Origin: Pseudomonadales bacterium
GTDB taxonomy: Bacteria; Pseudomonadota; Gammaproteobacteria; Pseudomonadales; Azotimanducaceae
Assembly (NCBI GenBank): GCA_012103505.1
Contig: WLWP01000004.1
Location: 50,698 to 114,697 of the forward strand
Length of the DNA stretch: 64,000 nt
Reading direction: 5' to 3'
A program made the translations under genes and the position numbers. Below the pieces are notes generated by a model. It was not told the DNA's origin. It was given only the letters and a program-made list of their open reading frames with translations, and did no database searches. Shown piece by piece: positions 24,499 through 34,177 of this stretch (its first letter is position 1; each line of letters starts with the position of its first letter).

Positions 24499-25161
24499 TT
24501 AATTGTTTTTTAATAATTCTAATACTTCAGTTAATGATTCATGACGGTGGTTATCCTCTAGTACAACTTTATATACATGAAGAGAACTTGTAATCTTAGC
24601 AACTTCATTAATTGCAGAATAATTTTTGTCTTTTAAATCTATCTGTTGATTGTCACCACAGAAAATCATCATTGAATCTTTACCTAGTCTACTCAAAGCC
24701 ATTGAAAACTGAGAACGTGTTAAGTTTTGAAACTCATCTACAATAACAACAGAGTGATCAAATGTTCTTCCTCTAAAATGAGATAAGGAAACTAACTCTA
24801 TTTGCTCTTCAGACTCAAGCTTTTCTAAAAGCTCAGGTTTATTATAAACCTTACGCATATTAGATTTAATAGGTACCAACCAAGGTTCCATCTTTTCTTT
24901 TTCAGAGCCAGGTAAAAAGCCATTATCTTCTGTTGCTACAGTTGGCCTAGTAATAATAATCTTGTTATATTGTCTCTTAAAAAATTGATCTAGTGCTATT
25001 TGAACAGCAAGTAGCGTTTTACCACTACCTGCGTTCCCATGTATAAAACTAAAAGGATGCTTAAGTATTTGTTCTTTTGCAACCTTTTGTTCTTCTGATA
25101 ATGTAATACTAAATCTGATAGACCCTTTAGGTGGTCTCTTTGTTATATTTGTTTTTGCCAT
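24499..25161 (-). CDS. phoH: PhoH-family ATPase
   Basis: 220 residues. Walker A is G-N-A-G-S-G-K-T, the family motif G-F-L-P-G-S-x-x-E-K-M-E-P-W follows, Walker B is V-V-I-V-D-E-F-Q-N-L-T, and a sensor-like G-D-N-Q-Q-I-D comes after. PhoH proteins are widespread in phages and are thought to act on RNA or as helicase-like ATPases. Its start shares a base with the stop of the polymerase gene. Confidence 0.93.
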   Translation of the reverse strand: MAKTNITKRPPKGSIRFSITLSEEQKVAKEQILKHPFSFIHGNAGSGKTLLAVQIALDQFFKRQYNKIIITRPTVATEDNGFLPGSEKEKMEPWLVPIKSNMRKVYNKPELLEKLESEEQIELVSLSHFRGRTFDHSVVIVDEFQNLTRSQFSMALSRLGKDSMMIFCGDNQQIDLKDKNYSAINEVAKITSSLHVYKVVLEDNHRHESLTEVLELLKNN

Positions 25162-27173
25162 TAGAATAATGTTAATTGATTTGGAGCAACATCAATAATA
25201 TTATTAATCTCTTGCTCTATAGCTTCAAGATAATATTTTTTATCAATATCATAGTTATCCCACTTAGGTTCTAATTGCATATCATTAAATATTGTTTGCA
25301 ACCATTTACCAGCTTCTAACTGTATCTCCCTGTTATCTTTCTTGTTAACTTTAAGAATCTTTACACCGGACTTAGATATAAAATATCTATTAATCTTTTG
25401 TAATTTTTCTTCATCAAATATACCATTCTTTATCTGTCTAGCAACTTGTTGCCAATCACCTTTAGACTTTCCACCAATACAATAATCTAATATGTTTTTA
25501 TTAGTATCAATATAATCTTCAGGTAATGTATCATGAACAAAGTAATGATAGATTGCCTTTGGTATAACAAGTTTAGATTTATTCTTGTGCAACTGCAGGT
25601 TATGAAAATCAAATCTACCTTTCAGTTTTACAGGTGCAAAACTAAACTTATCATTCTCTACTTTAAATAAGTAATGAGGATTATCAGTTTTTAGTTTTCT
25701 CCAAGTAGATATATCAACATCAACCCACTTATTAATACCAATATAGTTGTTAACATCACCAATAACCATCTTCTGATATTCATCATGTTCTAAGTTAAGA
25801 TTGGTTTTCTCTTCCCATTCTTTACATATAAGCATGTATTCATCATAAAAAGCTTTTGGTATTATAGTTTCTACACCATCCGTGTTTTGTAATAAAGCAA
25901 CAGCACCCGGTATACGCTCCATAATCTGCTCATAAAGCATCATTAGGGATAGTTGACCATTGATTGTTATTCTCATACATAATTCAGGATCATAAAAGAA
26001 GCTGTTTTCATCATTACTAAGGCCAAAAGTAGAATTAAGTATAATCTTATATACATAGTTCATTGGATTGCTCTTAGGAATCTTCTTACGCTCTTCAAAG
26101 AACCATTCATATTGATTGCAGAATTCTTCTTTAGGGAAATGCCCCGGAGACCACTTGTTTTTAATAGCCAGATTTGGATAAAAAGATGTTACATCAGAAG
26201 ACATAATTATCATATCATCATCTGGTTCATAAACACCTTTCTTTATGGCACCGTGAACACCACCTAAACCAAAGTGTGTGTTAACACCTTTATAGTTTAT
26301 GTTGTATTTAAAACTCCCTTTAAGACTACCTGCGTTAACTTCTAATGAAGCAAACCTATCAAACAATACTTTAAACTCTTGAGATGAGAAAGAAATGTAT
26401 GGTAATATGATATCCTTAATCTTAATTGTATCCCTATAAGTTCTCATTTGTTTAAGATCTCTTTTAGGTATATTTAAGTTTCTAGATAAATAATAACCAA
26501 ATATCTCTTTGCTAATCCTAGGCTCTGAGGCACTAAACATATTAATGTTGTACGTACCTGTCAACTCTTTTCTTAAAGCTACTTGAGATCTTGATCTGTT
26601 ATAGATTTCTTTTGTAGACTTGACATCATTAATACAATATTTAAGTATAGTGTCTAGATCCTTTTGAGTTCTGATTTCAGTTTCATGATGAATAGGCATA
26701 TCTAATATATTTTGCCAATCCATACTATACTGAATCCATTTAAGACTAGAACGTTTAGCCGGATTATCCCAGTGGTGCATTTTAAATAAATCTATCTGAC
26801 CTATTCTCATCTTCCATTGTGGATAATCACTAAACTCTTTGTTGTTTGATTTCTGTATACATCTCTGTGCATACTTATAAATAATATTAGCAACTAAATG
26901 ACCATCAAGACCTAAACCTTCTTCATCTTTCCATTTGCTAACATTATCTAATATATAGTGAGTTACTTGCGCATCAAATGCTAATCCATTATAGGATATA
27001 TGCCACTCTTTGTTTGTAATGTTGTCTTCTAAAAAGCTTATAAATTCTGTCTGATCATTTCTTAACCGTGATATTACAAATATCTTGGTTTCTGTAGTTT
27101 TATAATTTTCAAAAACACCAGTAAAACAATCATAAAGTGTTTCATAATCCATTACCCAGTGTTTTTTACTCAT
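25161..27173 (-). CDS. Family B DNA polymerase with 3'-5' exonuclease
   Basis: 670-residue replicative polymerase. Exonuclease motifs: D-Y-E-T (residues 9-12), N-G-L-A-F-D and Y-C-I-N-D. Polymerase motif A is S-D327-V-T-S-F-Y-P (family B DxxSLYP), motif B is Y-K-I-I-L-N-S-T-F-G, and motif C is N-T-D432-G. The motif C form (NTDG rather than DTDS) and the small size suggest a compact phage branch. Some crAss-like phages carry family A instead. Downstream come PhoH, MazG and the radical SAM gene in one tightly packed run. Confidence 0.92.
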   Translation of the reverse strand: MSKKHWVMDYETLYDCFTGVFENYKTTETKIFVISRLRNDQTEFISFLEDNITNKEWHISYNGLAFDAQVTHYILDNVSKWKDEEGLGLDGHLVANIIYKYAQRCIQKSNNKEFSDYPQWKMRIGQIDLFKMHHWDNPAKRSSLKWIQYSMDWQNILDMPIHHETEIRTQKDLDTILKYCINDVKSTKEIYNRSRSQVALRKELTGTYNINMFSASEPRISKEIFGYYLSRNLNIPKRDLKQMRTYRDTIKIKDIILPYISFSSQEFKVLFDRFASLEVNAGSLKGSFKYNINYKGVNTHFGLGGVHGAIKKGVYEPDDDMIIMSSDVTSFYPNLAIKNKWSPGHFPKEEFCNQYEWFFEERKKIPKSNPMNYVYKIILNSTFGLSNDENSFFYDPELCMRITINGQLSLMMLYEQIMERIPGAVALLQNTDGVETIIPKAFYDEYMLICKEWEEKTNLNLEHDEYQKMVIGDVNNYIGINKWVDVDISTWRKLKTDNPHYLFKVENDKFSFAPVKLKGRFDFHNLQLHKNKSKLVIPKAIYHYFVHDTLPEDYIDTNKNILDYCIGGKSKGDWQQVARQIKNGIFDEEKLQKINRYFISKSGVKILKVNKKDNREIQLEAGKWLQTIFNDMQLEPKWDNYDIDKKYYLEAIEQEINNIIDVAPNQLTLF

Positions 27174-27454
27174 AACTCTGATTTTTTATAATTATCTAAA
27201 CTTGTTTGCCGTGCATCTAATATAAGATCCATTATTACATCATATATATCTTCTACAGCATCTTTTTGAGAAGAATTAAATCTTTTTTCTAATTCCTTCT
27301 CATACATCTTAGTAGCATTTATAACAGATTTTAGCCTCTGTTTTTCTGATTGTACATGTATGTATTTTAAATTATGTGCTACTTCAGTCATACATTTGGT
27401 AAGAGCAAGTAACATGTTTATATCCATTACATCTTCTATTCTAATTTTATTCAT
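27170..27454 (-). CDS. Hypothetical 94-residue helical protein
   Basis: The start is set at the ATG at 27454, because the longer frame would begin with TTG inside the upstream terminator. Helical and charged (E-K-Q-R-L-K-S-V-I-N-A-T-K-M-Y-E-K-E). Its stop overlaps the polymerase start by ATGA. Possibly a small replisome accessory; unknown. Confidence 0.65.
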   Translation of the reverse strand: MNKIRIEDVMDINMLLALTKCMTEVAHNLKYIHVQSEKQRLKSVINATKMYEKELEKRFNSSQKDAVEDIYDVIMDLILDARQTSLDNYKKSEL

Positions 27455-27473
27455 AGTATAATTTAATAGAGCC

Positions 27474-27500
27474 AAAAAAAGCCCAAATCAATGAGCTTTT
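27474..27500 (-). terminator. Terminator after the 138-residue gene
   Basis: On the minus strand an 8-bp stem AAAAGCTC/GGGCTTTT (27493-27500 with 27477-27484) is followed by more T residues. It separates the polymerase run from the upstream genes. Confidence 0.65.
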
Positions 27501-27529
27501 CTGTTTATAATCAATAACGTATTAGACCA

Positions 27530-27946
27530 TTATTGACCAGGCATAATAATTTTAGAAACTTTTGTTTCTTCAACATCTACAAAAAATTGTTGATAATCAT
27601 AAGAAGATGCGTTGATTGCAAAGATATTAATAAAGTCTTCAATATCTTTTTTATCTGATAAATAAAATTCAGAAAAAGTATCAACCAACCTTCTTTCTTC
27701 TTTGTGTGTTTTACCTGTTTGCTTGTTAGGGGTCTTAAGTCTCATAGGTTGACCATCATCATCCAACTTAGGAACCATATGATAAGATTGTTTCATCACT
27801 TTACTGATGACTGCTAAAATGCCTGACGTAGGGTCAAACATAGCTTCTGTATAAGGTGAGTCATTACTGACTGGAATCATTGTAAATGATTTAGCATTTC
27901 TAAAACTAGAATTTACTAACATCATATTTTGTCCAATTTTTGACAT
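27530..27946 (-). CDS. Hypothetical 138-residue protein
   Basis: Conserved-looking soluble protein with M-M-L-V-N-S-S-F-R-N-A-K-S-F near the start and a basic centre (K-T-P-N-K-Q-T-G-K-T-H-K-E-E-R-R). It is flanked by its own terminator and lies in the replication block. No family recognised. Confidence 0.65.
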   Translation of the reverse strand: MSKIGQNMMLVNSSFRNAKSFTMIPVSNDSPYTEAMFDPTSGILAVISKVMKQSYHMVPKLDDDGQPMRLKTPNKQTGKTHKEERRLVDTFSEFYLSDKKDIEDFINIFAINASSYDYQQFFVDVEETKVSKIIMPGQ

Positions 27947-27958
27947 ATTGATTTTTTT

Positions 27959-28534
27959 TTATTTAGGCAAATATACATCACATTCTTTTAATAAAGAAAG
28001 AAATGCACCATTTTTATTAATAACTGTTTCTTTTATCAAGTCTGGCGGGCTGCATAATTCAAACACATCTTCTAAAAGTTCTACTTCAACATCTAGCTCA
28101 TCTGCATAAAATTCATGGAATCCTTCTGGTGATAAAAATGCTTCAACAAAATCTGAAGATTTAGAATCACTAAAGAAATCTATAATTATTACTTTAGAAT
28201 TTAAACTAAATTGAGAATATTTTCCTTTTACAAATTTATTAAAGTCACTTTTATAGCCTGAGAAATCAAAAACAAATAAATGTCTATTATTTCCCAGGTC
28301 TATATACTCATCAAATTTAGAATGGTTTCTTATGTATCTATTACAGAATTTATCAAATGAATCACACATTTTAACTTTGTATTCACAAAGAAATTTGTAA
28401 TCATTAAAAGAGTGCACATTATCCATAGCTATATAGGTTTGCTTTGGAACATATGCTAATCCTTTCTTTAACTCCAATAAAGGATAAAGAAAGACCCTAC
28501 TCTTTTGAAAATAATCTGTATACACAATACCCAT
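27959..28534 (-). CDS. Hypothetical 191-residue protein
   Basis: The ATG at 28534 lies one base after the stop of the RecE-like gene and is preferred to a TTG 21 bases upstream. Aromatic and acidic sequence with V-F-D-F-S-G and V-I-I-I-D-F-F-S-D strands, suggesting an alpha/beta fold. No family recognised. It lies between a nuclease gene and the terminator-bearing gene downstream. Confidence 0.6.
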   Translation of the reverse strand: MGIVYTDYFQKSRVFLYPLLELKKGLAYVPKQTYIAMDNVHSFNDYKFLCEYKVKMCDSFDKFCNRYIRNHSKFDEYIDLGNNRHLFVFDFSGYKSDFNKFVKGKYSQFSLNSKVIIIDFFSDSKSSDFVEAFLSPEGFHEFYADELDVEVELLEDVFELCSPPDLIKETVINKNGAFLSLLKECDVYLPK

Positions 28535-28535
28535 A

Positions 28536-29534
28536 CTATAATCTAACTTTTTCAACTAAGAAATTGTAAGGTAAACTATAATTTCTTTCATTGTAGTGAT
28601 ATTCTGCAGCCATTATTACATTACTTAATGCCTGCGCCCACTTATTAAGTGTAGCATCAGTAACTTCAAAAGTATAAACTTGATTATATTTATCTATGAC
28701 AACAAACTTAAACTCAATCCTATACTCATCTACATTATCAATTGATTTGCTTATATCTTCATAAACTAGTTTACAATAAATAGCAGCCTGAAGCCAATAA
28801 TTATAAAACTCTACTGTATCATTAAAGTCAGTAATTGTTTTACCTGTAGTTTTAAGATCACATATAGTTATAACTTTCTCATCATGATTAACTTTATAAT
28901 AATCTATGTAACCATGCAAACCAAAAGGCATTTTAGATAATGTGCAGCTTAAGTATTTCTCTGCGTAAGTTTCTATTGGATCTAAATCAAAGTCTGTTGA
29001 AACTTCTTCAAAGATTGCCATAACATCACTGTTAGCCTTAATATACTCTGCCTGCTCTGTACACTTTAATAAAGTATCTTGATCAACAACATCAACATTA
29101 GTATTAGATAAGAATTCCCAATAAGGTTCAAACTCATCTTTTATAATCTTAACAATACGTTGTTCATCTGTTTTAAGAGATTGATACAAGTTCATTTCTT
29201 TAAGTGAATCCAATACTATTTCAGATGGAACATCAAATAACTTTTTTGCATCAGTATGTAAAGACATGTCTTTAAGCACTTTTCTAACACTATCTGTTGG
29301 AGCTTTACCCGGTGTTATACTAAACTTGTTATCAACGTTTTCAGGTTCAAACACTAAACAATGTACAAGCTTGCCTTCTACTAAGTGTTTATCTGTTCTA
29401 ACCTCACGATCATTTAAAATATAGTCCTTATAAAATAAGGATGGTGAAAATAAAAGTTTATTTAAAGAAGAGTAGCTAAACTTAAACTTATCATTTGAGT
29501 AAAACTGCTCTTCTTTTTCAATGTTTCTATTCAT
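28536..29534 (-). CDS. PD-(D/E)XK exonuclease, RecE/DUF3799-like
   Basis: 332 residues. The N-terminus S-Y-S-S-L-N-K-L-L-F-S-P-S-L-F-Y-K-D-Y and V-E-G-K-L-V-H-C-L-V-F-E-P match phage RecE/exonuclease VIII-like nucleases. Active site: G-Y-I-D211-Y-Y...I-C-D226-L-K228-T-T, then Y-x-x-Q-A-A-I-Y as the usual C-terminal motif (here Y-W-L-Q-A-A-I-Y). It is likely involved in recombination or end processing, with the Sak4-like ATPase and SSB candidate nearby. Overlaps its upstream neighbour by 8 bases. Confidence 0.85.
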   Translation of the reverse strand: MNRNIEKEEQFYSNDKFKFSYSSLNKLLFSPSLFYKDYILNDREVRTDKHLVEGKLVHCLVFEPENVDNKFSITPGKAPTDSVRKVLKDMSLHTDAKKLFDVPSEIVLDSLKEMNLYQSLKTDEQRIVKIIKDEFEPYWEFLSNTNVDVVDQDTLLKCTEQAEYIKANSDVMAIFEEVSTDFDLDPIETYAEKYLSCTLSKMPFGLHGYIDYYKVNHDEKVITICDLKTTGKTITDFNDTVEFYNYWLQAAIYCKLVYEDISKSIDNVDEYRIEFKFVVIDKYNQVYTFEVTDATLNKWAQALSNVIMAAEYHYNERNYSLPYNFLVEKVRL

Positions 29535-30696
29535 TTATTGAATTATTATATTTTTCTTTTAATACAAGATGTTCTAAATCAACTTTAAATACTCCAGCTC
29601 CTGGTCCTACCATTGAACCTAAACATTTATTAAGAAATAGAAATCTAGTCCTGTCAACAGCAAATTTAGTTAATTTTCTGTCATCTGTCAAAGCCATAAT
29701 GTATCTATCATAAGAATAAACATTATTATAATCATGACCACCTTCATATGATTTTAAGCGGGATCTCATAGCTTTTACATTTACTGTATTCCAATTATTA
29801 GTAGCTTTCATCCAATCATAATGCCACCAATACAAACTAGAAACTACATTAAATGATTTTTCTATATTACAATTAGCTAGCATTTCAAGAGCTAATGTTC
29901 TATTTTCTATATCACTACTTATAATCATCTGTTCTATGGTATCATATTGATCATCTTCAATAACTGCTAAATCTTCATCAATTATTTCTGTTATTGCTGT
30001 ATCAAATACAACAGTAGCTACAGAATTAATAACTTTGTTATAATTATCAAGATTATTTTTTTCAATTACAACTACTCTAGATCCTAGATCTGCTGCTTTA
30101 TGAAAAGGTTCTGTAATTTTAAGAAATTGATCTTTCCATATCTGAATATTATTGTTATTGTTATAATAATTATTATTAAATGCAACAATTGAGTTTTGAT
30201 CCATATTAGATAAGAATTCTCTAAGTTGATTAAGAGCATCATTGGTAAACATATCTTTCTCTTTTGCTACTATACACACTCTAACAAAGTCTTTATATTC
30301 TAAAAATCTATTACTATACCAATTGTATGTAAATATAGATTCTAAAAACTTATATGATACTACATGTATGTCTGCTTTATCACTATTTCTAGTAATTTTA
30401 CAATCAAATCTTTCCTTCAATAAATCAAACTTTTGCCTTGGCAAGTTTAATTTAGGATATCTATAAATCTTTACATCTTGTAAGTTAATAATAGATGGTT
30501 CCTGTTTACCAGTAACTATGTTATCTAACCCAAAATTTGCAAGATCATCACTTGATAAATGATAGTTATCACTACTTCCAACATAAAGTTCATCTGATAA
30601 TTCTATATCAAATGCTTTAGATGTTAGCTGAATATTATTGTTAACTATATCATTATCAGCCCTGTTTAAATTAAAATTATATATTTTTTTAGTCAT
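29527..30696 (-). CDS. Hypothetical protein, paralogue of the upstream gene
   Basis: 389 residues. The segment Y-R-Y-P-K-L-N-L-P-R-Q-K-F and later K-I-T-R-N-S-D-K-A-D-I-H-V-V resembles I-L-P-K-C-N-V-S-Q-D-R-L and T-V-T-N-D-Y-E-L-A-D-L-I-I in the adjacent 345-residue protein. The pattern recalls BRCT-like domains, but this is only a suggestion. The C-terminal parts also align loosely (a helix with A-L-E-M-L-A-N-C-N-I, and F-K-V near the ends). Asn-rich tract at about residue 180. It lies just downstream of the MoxR-VWA genes. Confidence 0.65.
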   Translation of the reverse strand: MTKKIYNFNLNRADNDIVNNNIQLTSKAFDIELSDELYVGSSDNYHLSSDDLANFGLDNIVTGKQEPSIINLQDVKIYRYPKLNLPRQKFDLLKERFDCKITRNSDKADIHVVSYKFLESIFTYNWYSNRFLEYKDFVRVCIVAKEKDMFTNDALNQLREFLSNMDQNSIVAFNNNYYNNNNNIQIWKDQFLKITEPFHKAADLGSRVVVIEKNNLDNYNKVINSVATVVFDTAITEIIDEDLAVIEDDQYDTIEQMIISSDIENRTLALEMLANCNIEKSFNVVSSLYWWHYDWMKATNNWNTVNVKAMRSRLKSYEGGHDYNNVYSYDRYIMALTDDRKLTKFAVDRTRFLFLNKCLGSMVGPGAGVFKVDLEHLVLKEKYNNSINE

Positions 30697-31726
30697 TTTT
30701 TAAATATTTTTGATATTCTTTTTTTACAGCTACTTTAAAAGTATAAAGATCTCTATTATGAATACTTATCTCTTTCCTTACTATAGGCTCAAGATACCTG
30801 AATGTTACTTTATCTAGTTTCTCTTCTTGTTCTAACCAAAGTATCATGTCTTGTGCACTTTTACGCTCAAAGTCAAGAAAGCCAGATTCTTTTAACCAAT
30901 ACTGTAAATCTTTATCTCTATTATCTGCATATGTTATGCTACTACAGTCTTGTGAAAACTGCCACAATAAATGATAGTTTTTCTTATAATCTATAGTTGG
31001 TATAATTTTAAGAGCTAAAGCCTTATCATCACCATATGCATTTAATTGTGCTTTTAAATCATTAAAAAGCTCTTCATCAAGAGTCATTTTAGTAGCAGAT
31101 GCATGTAACACAGTCTCAGGATCAATAACACTAACGTCTGTGGTATCAATTATATGAGCAAGGTTTAAAGCCATACCGGTAATCATCCAGGTATCATATA
31201 GACTATCTTCAATATCTATATCATAGTATCTTACATTGTCTGTAATCTTAGGTGTAAGAATACATTCTAAGCCTGAATCTGATATCTTTTTAAGAACACC
31301 AAGTTTATTAGCATCTCCTTTTGTAGTTTCATAATTCCATAACTTATTCATCATTACTGTAGATGGGATATTTTCCGCATTTTGTAATTTATGAGTTGAT
31401 ATTTCTTCATGACCTATAATTAGATCTGCTAATTCATAATCATTTGTTACAGTTATACCATGCTCTTTGAGAGCAGCTTTTAATCTATCCTGTGATACAT
31501 TACACTTAGGTAATATAAAAGCTTTCTTTTTGGTTCTAAAAGTTTGGTCATTTTCTGTTGGGACCGTTAATATACTGTTTATTTTTTCATACGTTGTTTG
31601 ATCTTGTGTACATAATACTTTATTACACTCTGTATTAGAGAGGACACCATAAATAGTGTCACTCTCCAATGCAAAGTAAGCTAAAGCATCAGTATCAAAA
31701 TCTTGATATACTGATTTATTTGCCAT
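30689..31726 (-). CDS. Hypothetical protein, member of the paralogous pair
   Basis: 345 residues, partner of the gene downstream (overlap 8 bases). It contains F-I-L-P-K-C-N-V-S, a T-N-D-Y-E-L-A-D-L-I-I-G segment, and a helical half with A-L-A-L-K-I-I-P-T-I-D-Y. It begins one base after the MoxR ATPase stop, so it probably belongs to the same operon and may be a partner or substrate of that ATPase. Confidence 0.65.
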   Translation of the reverse strand: MANKSVYQDFDTDALAYFALESDTIYGVLSNTECNKVLCTQDQTTYEKINSILTVPTENDQTFRTKKKAFILPKCNVSQDRLKAALKEHGITVTNDYELADLIIGHEEISTHKLQNAENIPSTVMMNKLWNYETTKGDANKLGVLKKISDSGLECILTPKITDNVRYYDIDIEDSLYDTWMITGMALNLAHIIDTTDVSVIDPETVLHASATKMTLDEELFNDLKAQLNAYGDDKALALKIIPTIDYKKNYHLLWQFSQDCSSITYADNRDKDLQYWLKESGFLDFERKSAQDMILWLEQEEKLDKVTFRYLEPIVRKEISIHNRDLYTFKVAVKKEYQKYLKND

Positions 31727-31727
31727 T

Positions 31728-32996
31728 TTATTTCATAGTCATTTTGACAATCTCAGGGATCATCATTAGTTTATTGAACTTTTGTTTATTACCACTAAAT
31801 ATTGATCTTACAATCAAATACTTTAAGTCATTAGTAAAGTAGTCTTCAGTACATAGTACTTTTAGTCTATCTGTATTCTTTTGACTTACTGTATTTTCTT
31901 TAGAATAAACAACAGCATAATTTGCTAAACGTGTAGCTAATGTAGATGCAATATCTGCACGGTAATTATCATCTTTACCAATACAACTTCTAAGCTCACC
32001 TAAAATATATTGTTGATTATCATGTGTCAACAAATCTTTTGGTGTTACTAGCTTATCAAGTTTATTATTAATAAAAGTTGTAAACATAGAAGCAAAAGCA
32101 TCACCTACACTACCTTCACCAATCATCTGAATCATACTGAGGTTGTCCTCAAAATTATCAAAGCTTGATATAGCATTAAAGAAAGTTGTAATAGACCTTG
32201 CGTTTGTTTCTTGAGTTACTAACTCCGGATTCAATAACAAAAAGTTAATACATCTAGAATCAACACCTGCTTCTTCTGCCCATTGAGCCCATACATTAAC
32301 ATCAAACTTAAGATTAGCGGTTACATATCTGGTTTTCTGTGCACTATCTACACTGTTAACCATATAATCTCCGTTATCCGGGTTAGCTGTTAATATAATA
32401 TGCCAATCTTGTGGTAGTGTCCATGAAATATAAGATTGTCTGTCAATCAATTCCATACAAGCTTGAATAAAACGTACATCAGCACGGTTCCAGTCATCTA
32501 GCAATAAGATACCACCTGATTTTTTATCAGCAATCCACTCTGGTGGACAATAAGACATTCTGTTCTTACCAGTCATTTTGTATCCATTTTTTAGATACTC
32601 TTGTACAGCAAGTTCATCAACCCATAAACCAACTTTTTTAGTTTTTGTTACAGGCATTTTTGCCAAAGTTGATGATGCAGCAGCTCTTTGTGCAGCAGTG
32701 TAAGATATGTCATTATTATTTTCTGAAACTTTTGTCTCTTTATACATTTGAAATTGCCGAACTGGAAAACCAACTAAGTCACCTAGCTCTTCTATCTGTG
32801 CTAAGTTTAACTTAACAAAGTTTAAATCATTCTCTTTAGCTAGTTCAACAATAGTTGATGTTTTACCAATACCTGATTCACCAACTACCTCAACAGATAC
32901 AGATTGCTTACCTTCTTTTTGTAAGAATCTATTGTTTTTAATTATGTGGTTTACAAATCCTTTTAGTTCTGTAGCATTTAAATTTACTTGACCCAT
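31728..32996 (-). CDS. MoxR-type AAA+ ATPase
   Basis: 422 residues. Walker A is G-E-S-G-I-G-K-T, Walker B is I-L-L-L-D-D-W-N-R-A-D, with A-C-M-E-L-I-D-R-Q and I-I-L-T-A-N-P-D-N as in the MoxR/AAA_5 group, and an arginine-finger region after it. MoxR ATPases typically remodel or activate partners together with VWA proteins. Here the VWA partner is the next gene upstream (15 bases away). Target unknown; the paralogous pair downstream is a candidate. Confidence 0.88.
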   Translation of the reverse strand: MGQVNLNATELKGFVNHIIKNNRFLQKEGKQSVSVEVVGESGIGKTSTIVELAKENDLNFVKLNLAQIEELGDLVGFPVRQFQMYKETKVSENNNDISYTAAQRAAASSTLAKMPVTKTKKVGLWVDELAVQEYLKNGYKMTGKNRMSYCPPEWIADKKSGGILLLDDWNRADVRFIQACMELIDRQSYISWTLPQDWHIILTANPDNGDYMVNSVDSAQKTRYVTANLKFDVNVWAQWAEEAGVDSRCINFLLLNPELVTQETNARSITTFFNAISSFDNFEDNLSMIQMIGEGSVGDAFASMFTTFINNKLDKLVTPKDLLTHDNQQYILGELRSCIGKDDNYRADIASTLATRLANYAVVYSKENTVSQKNTDRLKVLCTEDYFTNDLKYLIVRSIFSGNKQKFNKLMMIPEIVKMTMK

Positions 32997-33011
32997 TTTT
33001 TACTTTTTTAT

Positions 33012-34175
33012 TTAATTTAATTTTATTTTTTGTCCTGGTAATTTATCATTTATCTCTGATATACTGCTGTGCACCCATAAAGTGTTTTTTGGACAGTTAT
33101 CAGGGGAATAAGCTTCACCATCTGTTAAATATATAAGAGCTGTATATAACCCTTTCTTTTCATTATAGTGATCAATTACTGGTTGGAAGCTTGTTCCACC
33201 ACGACCATGTATTTCCCAATCTTTTTTAGGATTGAATTCTTTTACACTATTGAGTCTGGTATCACATTGTGCAACTGTAATTTTATGACCAGTCTTATGC
33301 ATATGAGCTAACTCAGAGAAAAATTCTTTCAGTTCTTCAGTATTTACAGATCCTGATGTATCAACACCAACAAGTATATGATTCTTAAACTTTATCTTTA
33401 AACCCGGATTCTCAGAATAACGCTTATTATACTTACGCCTCATTTTTCTAGTGTAAACTATACTTGAATTACCTACAAACCTTCTTAAATAAGCTTTCCA
33501 ATTAAACTTTGGAGGTTCAATATGCATTAATTTATGAATTAGTTCTGCCAACTCTCCAGGTACACTACCTTGTTTTTTAAGAGTTTCTTGTGTTGCTTCC
33601 TTAAGCTGATGATCTACTTGCTTTTGTACAAGCTTTTTATCCGCTTCAGATAGTTCATCAAAATCATTCCATGTCCCATGACAATATTGTGATCCGCCAT
33701 CCATTTGATCCATTAGATTATCTAATGAAGGAGAACTTCCATCTTGTTGTGCTTGTTCCAAAAGTCTATAATATTCTTTTGTACCTGCTTTTCTAGGAAG
33801 ATTTAATTCAGGAAAACTTGAGAGTAATAAACCACCTTCAGGTAATTTACTTTCCAATATGTACTGGTTAATTTCTAAATCAGCAGCTATATTAAATAAC
33901 TTGTGATTAGAATATAGATCTCTCATTACCAAGTGCCCAAATGCAATGTGTAATAGTTCATGCTTTACCAAACCATATCTATGATCTTCACTTAAGTTAA
34001 AGTAAAAATCAGGATTGATTGTTAACTGCATTCCAATACCGTGCTTGCTAACACCTGCTGTAGGTATTTTATCACTGTATTGTTTATTTATACCAATTAA
34101 AAAAAGCCCGTAAAAGGGCTCTTCAAATATTAAACTTTTAGTTGTCCGTGCAACTACGTCTTGTATGTTCATCAT
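33012..34175 (-). CDS. VWA protein with HExxH metallopeptidase-like N-domain (DUF2201-like)
   Basis: 387 residues. The N-terminal domain has K-H72-E73-L-L-H76-I-A-F-G-H81, a zinc-binding motif of the DUF2201/putative metallopeptidase type, followed by N-I-A-A-D-L-E-I-N. The C-terminal VWA-like domain has the MIDAS D272-T-S-G-S and a later L-T-D-G-E. It is adjacent to the MoxR ATPase, as in many cellular MoxR-VWA pairs. Starts at the first of two consecutive ATGs. Confidence 0.88.
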   Translation of the reverse strand: MMNIQDVVARTTKSLIFEEPFYGLFLIGINKQYSDKIPTAGVSKHGIGMQLTINPDFYFNLSEDHRYGLVKHELLHIAFGHLVMRDLYSNHKLFNIAADLEINQYILESKLPEGGLLLSSFPELNLPRKAGTKEYYRLLEQAQQDGSSPSLDNLMDQMDGGSQYCHGTWNDFDELSEADKKLVQKQVDHQLKEATQETLKKQGSVPGELAELIHKLMHIEPPKFNWKAYLRRFVGNSSIVYTRKMRRKYNKRYSENPGLKIKFKNHILVGVDTSGSVNTEELKEFFSELAHMHKTGHKITVAQCDTRLNSVKEFNPKKDWEIHGRGGTSFQPVIDHYNEKKGLYTALIYLTDGEAYSPDNCPKNTLWVHSSISEINDKLPGQKIKLN

Positions 34176-34177
34176 AT

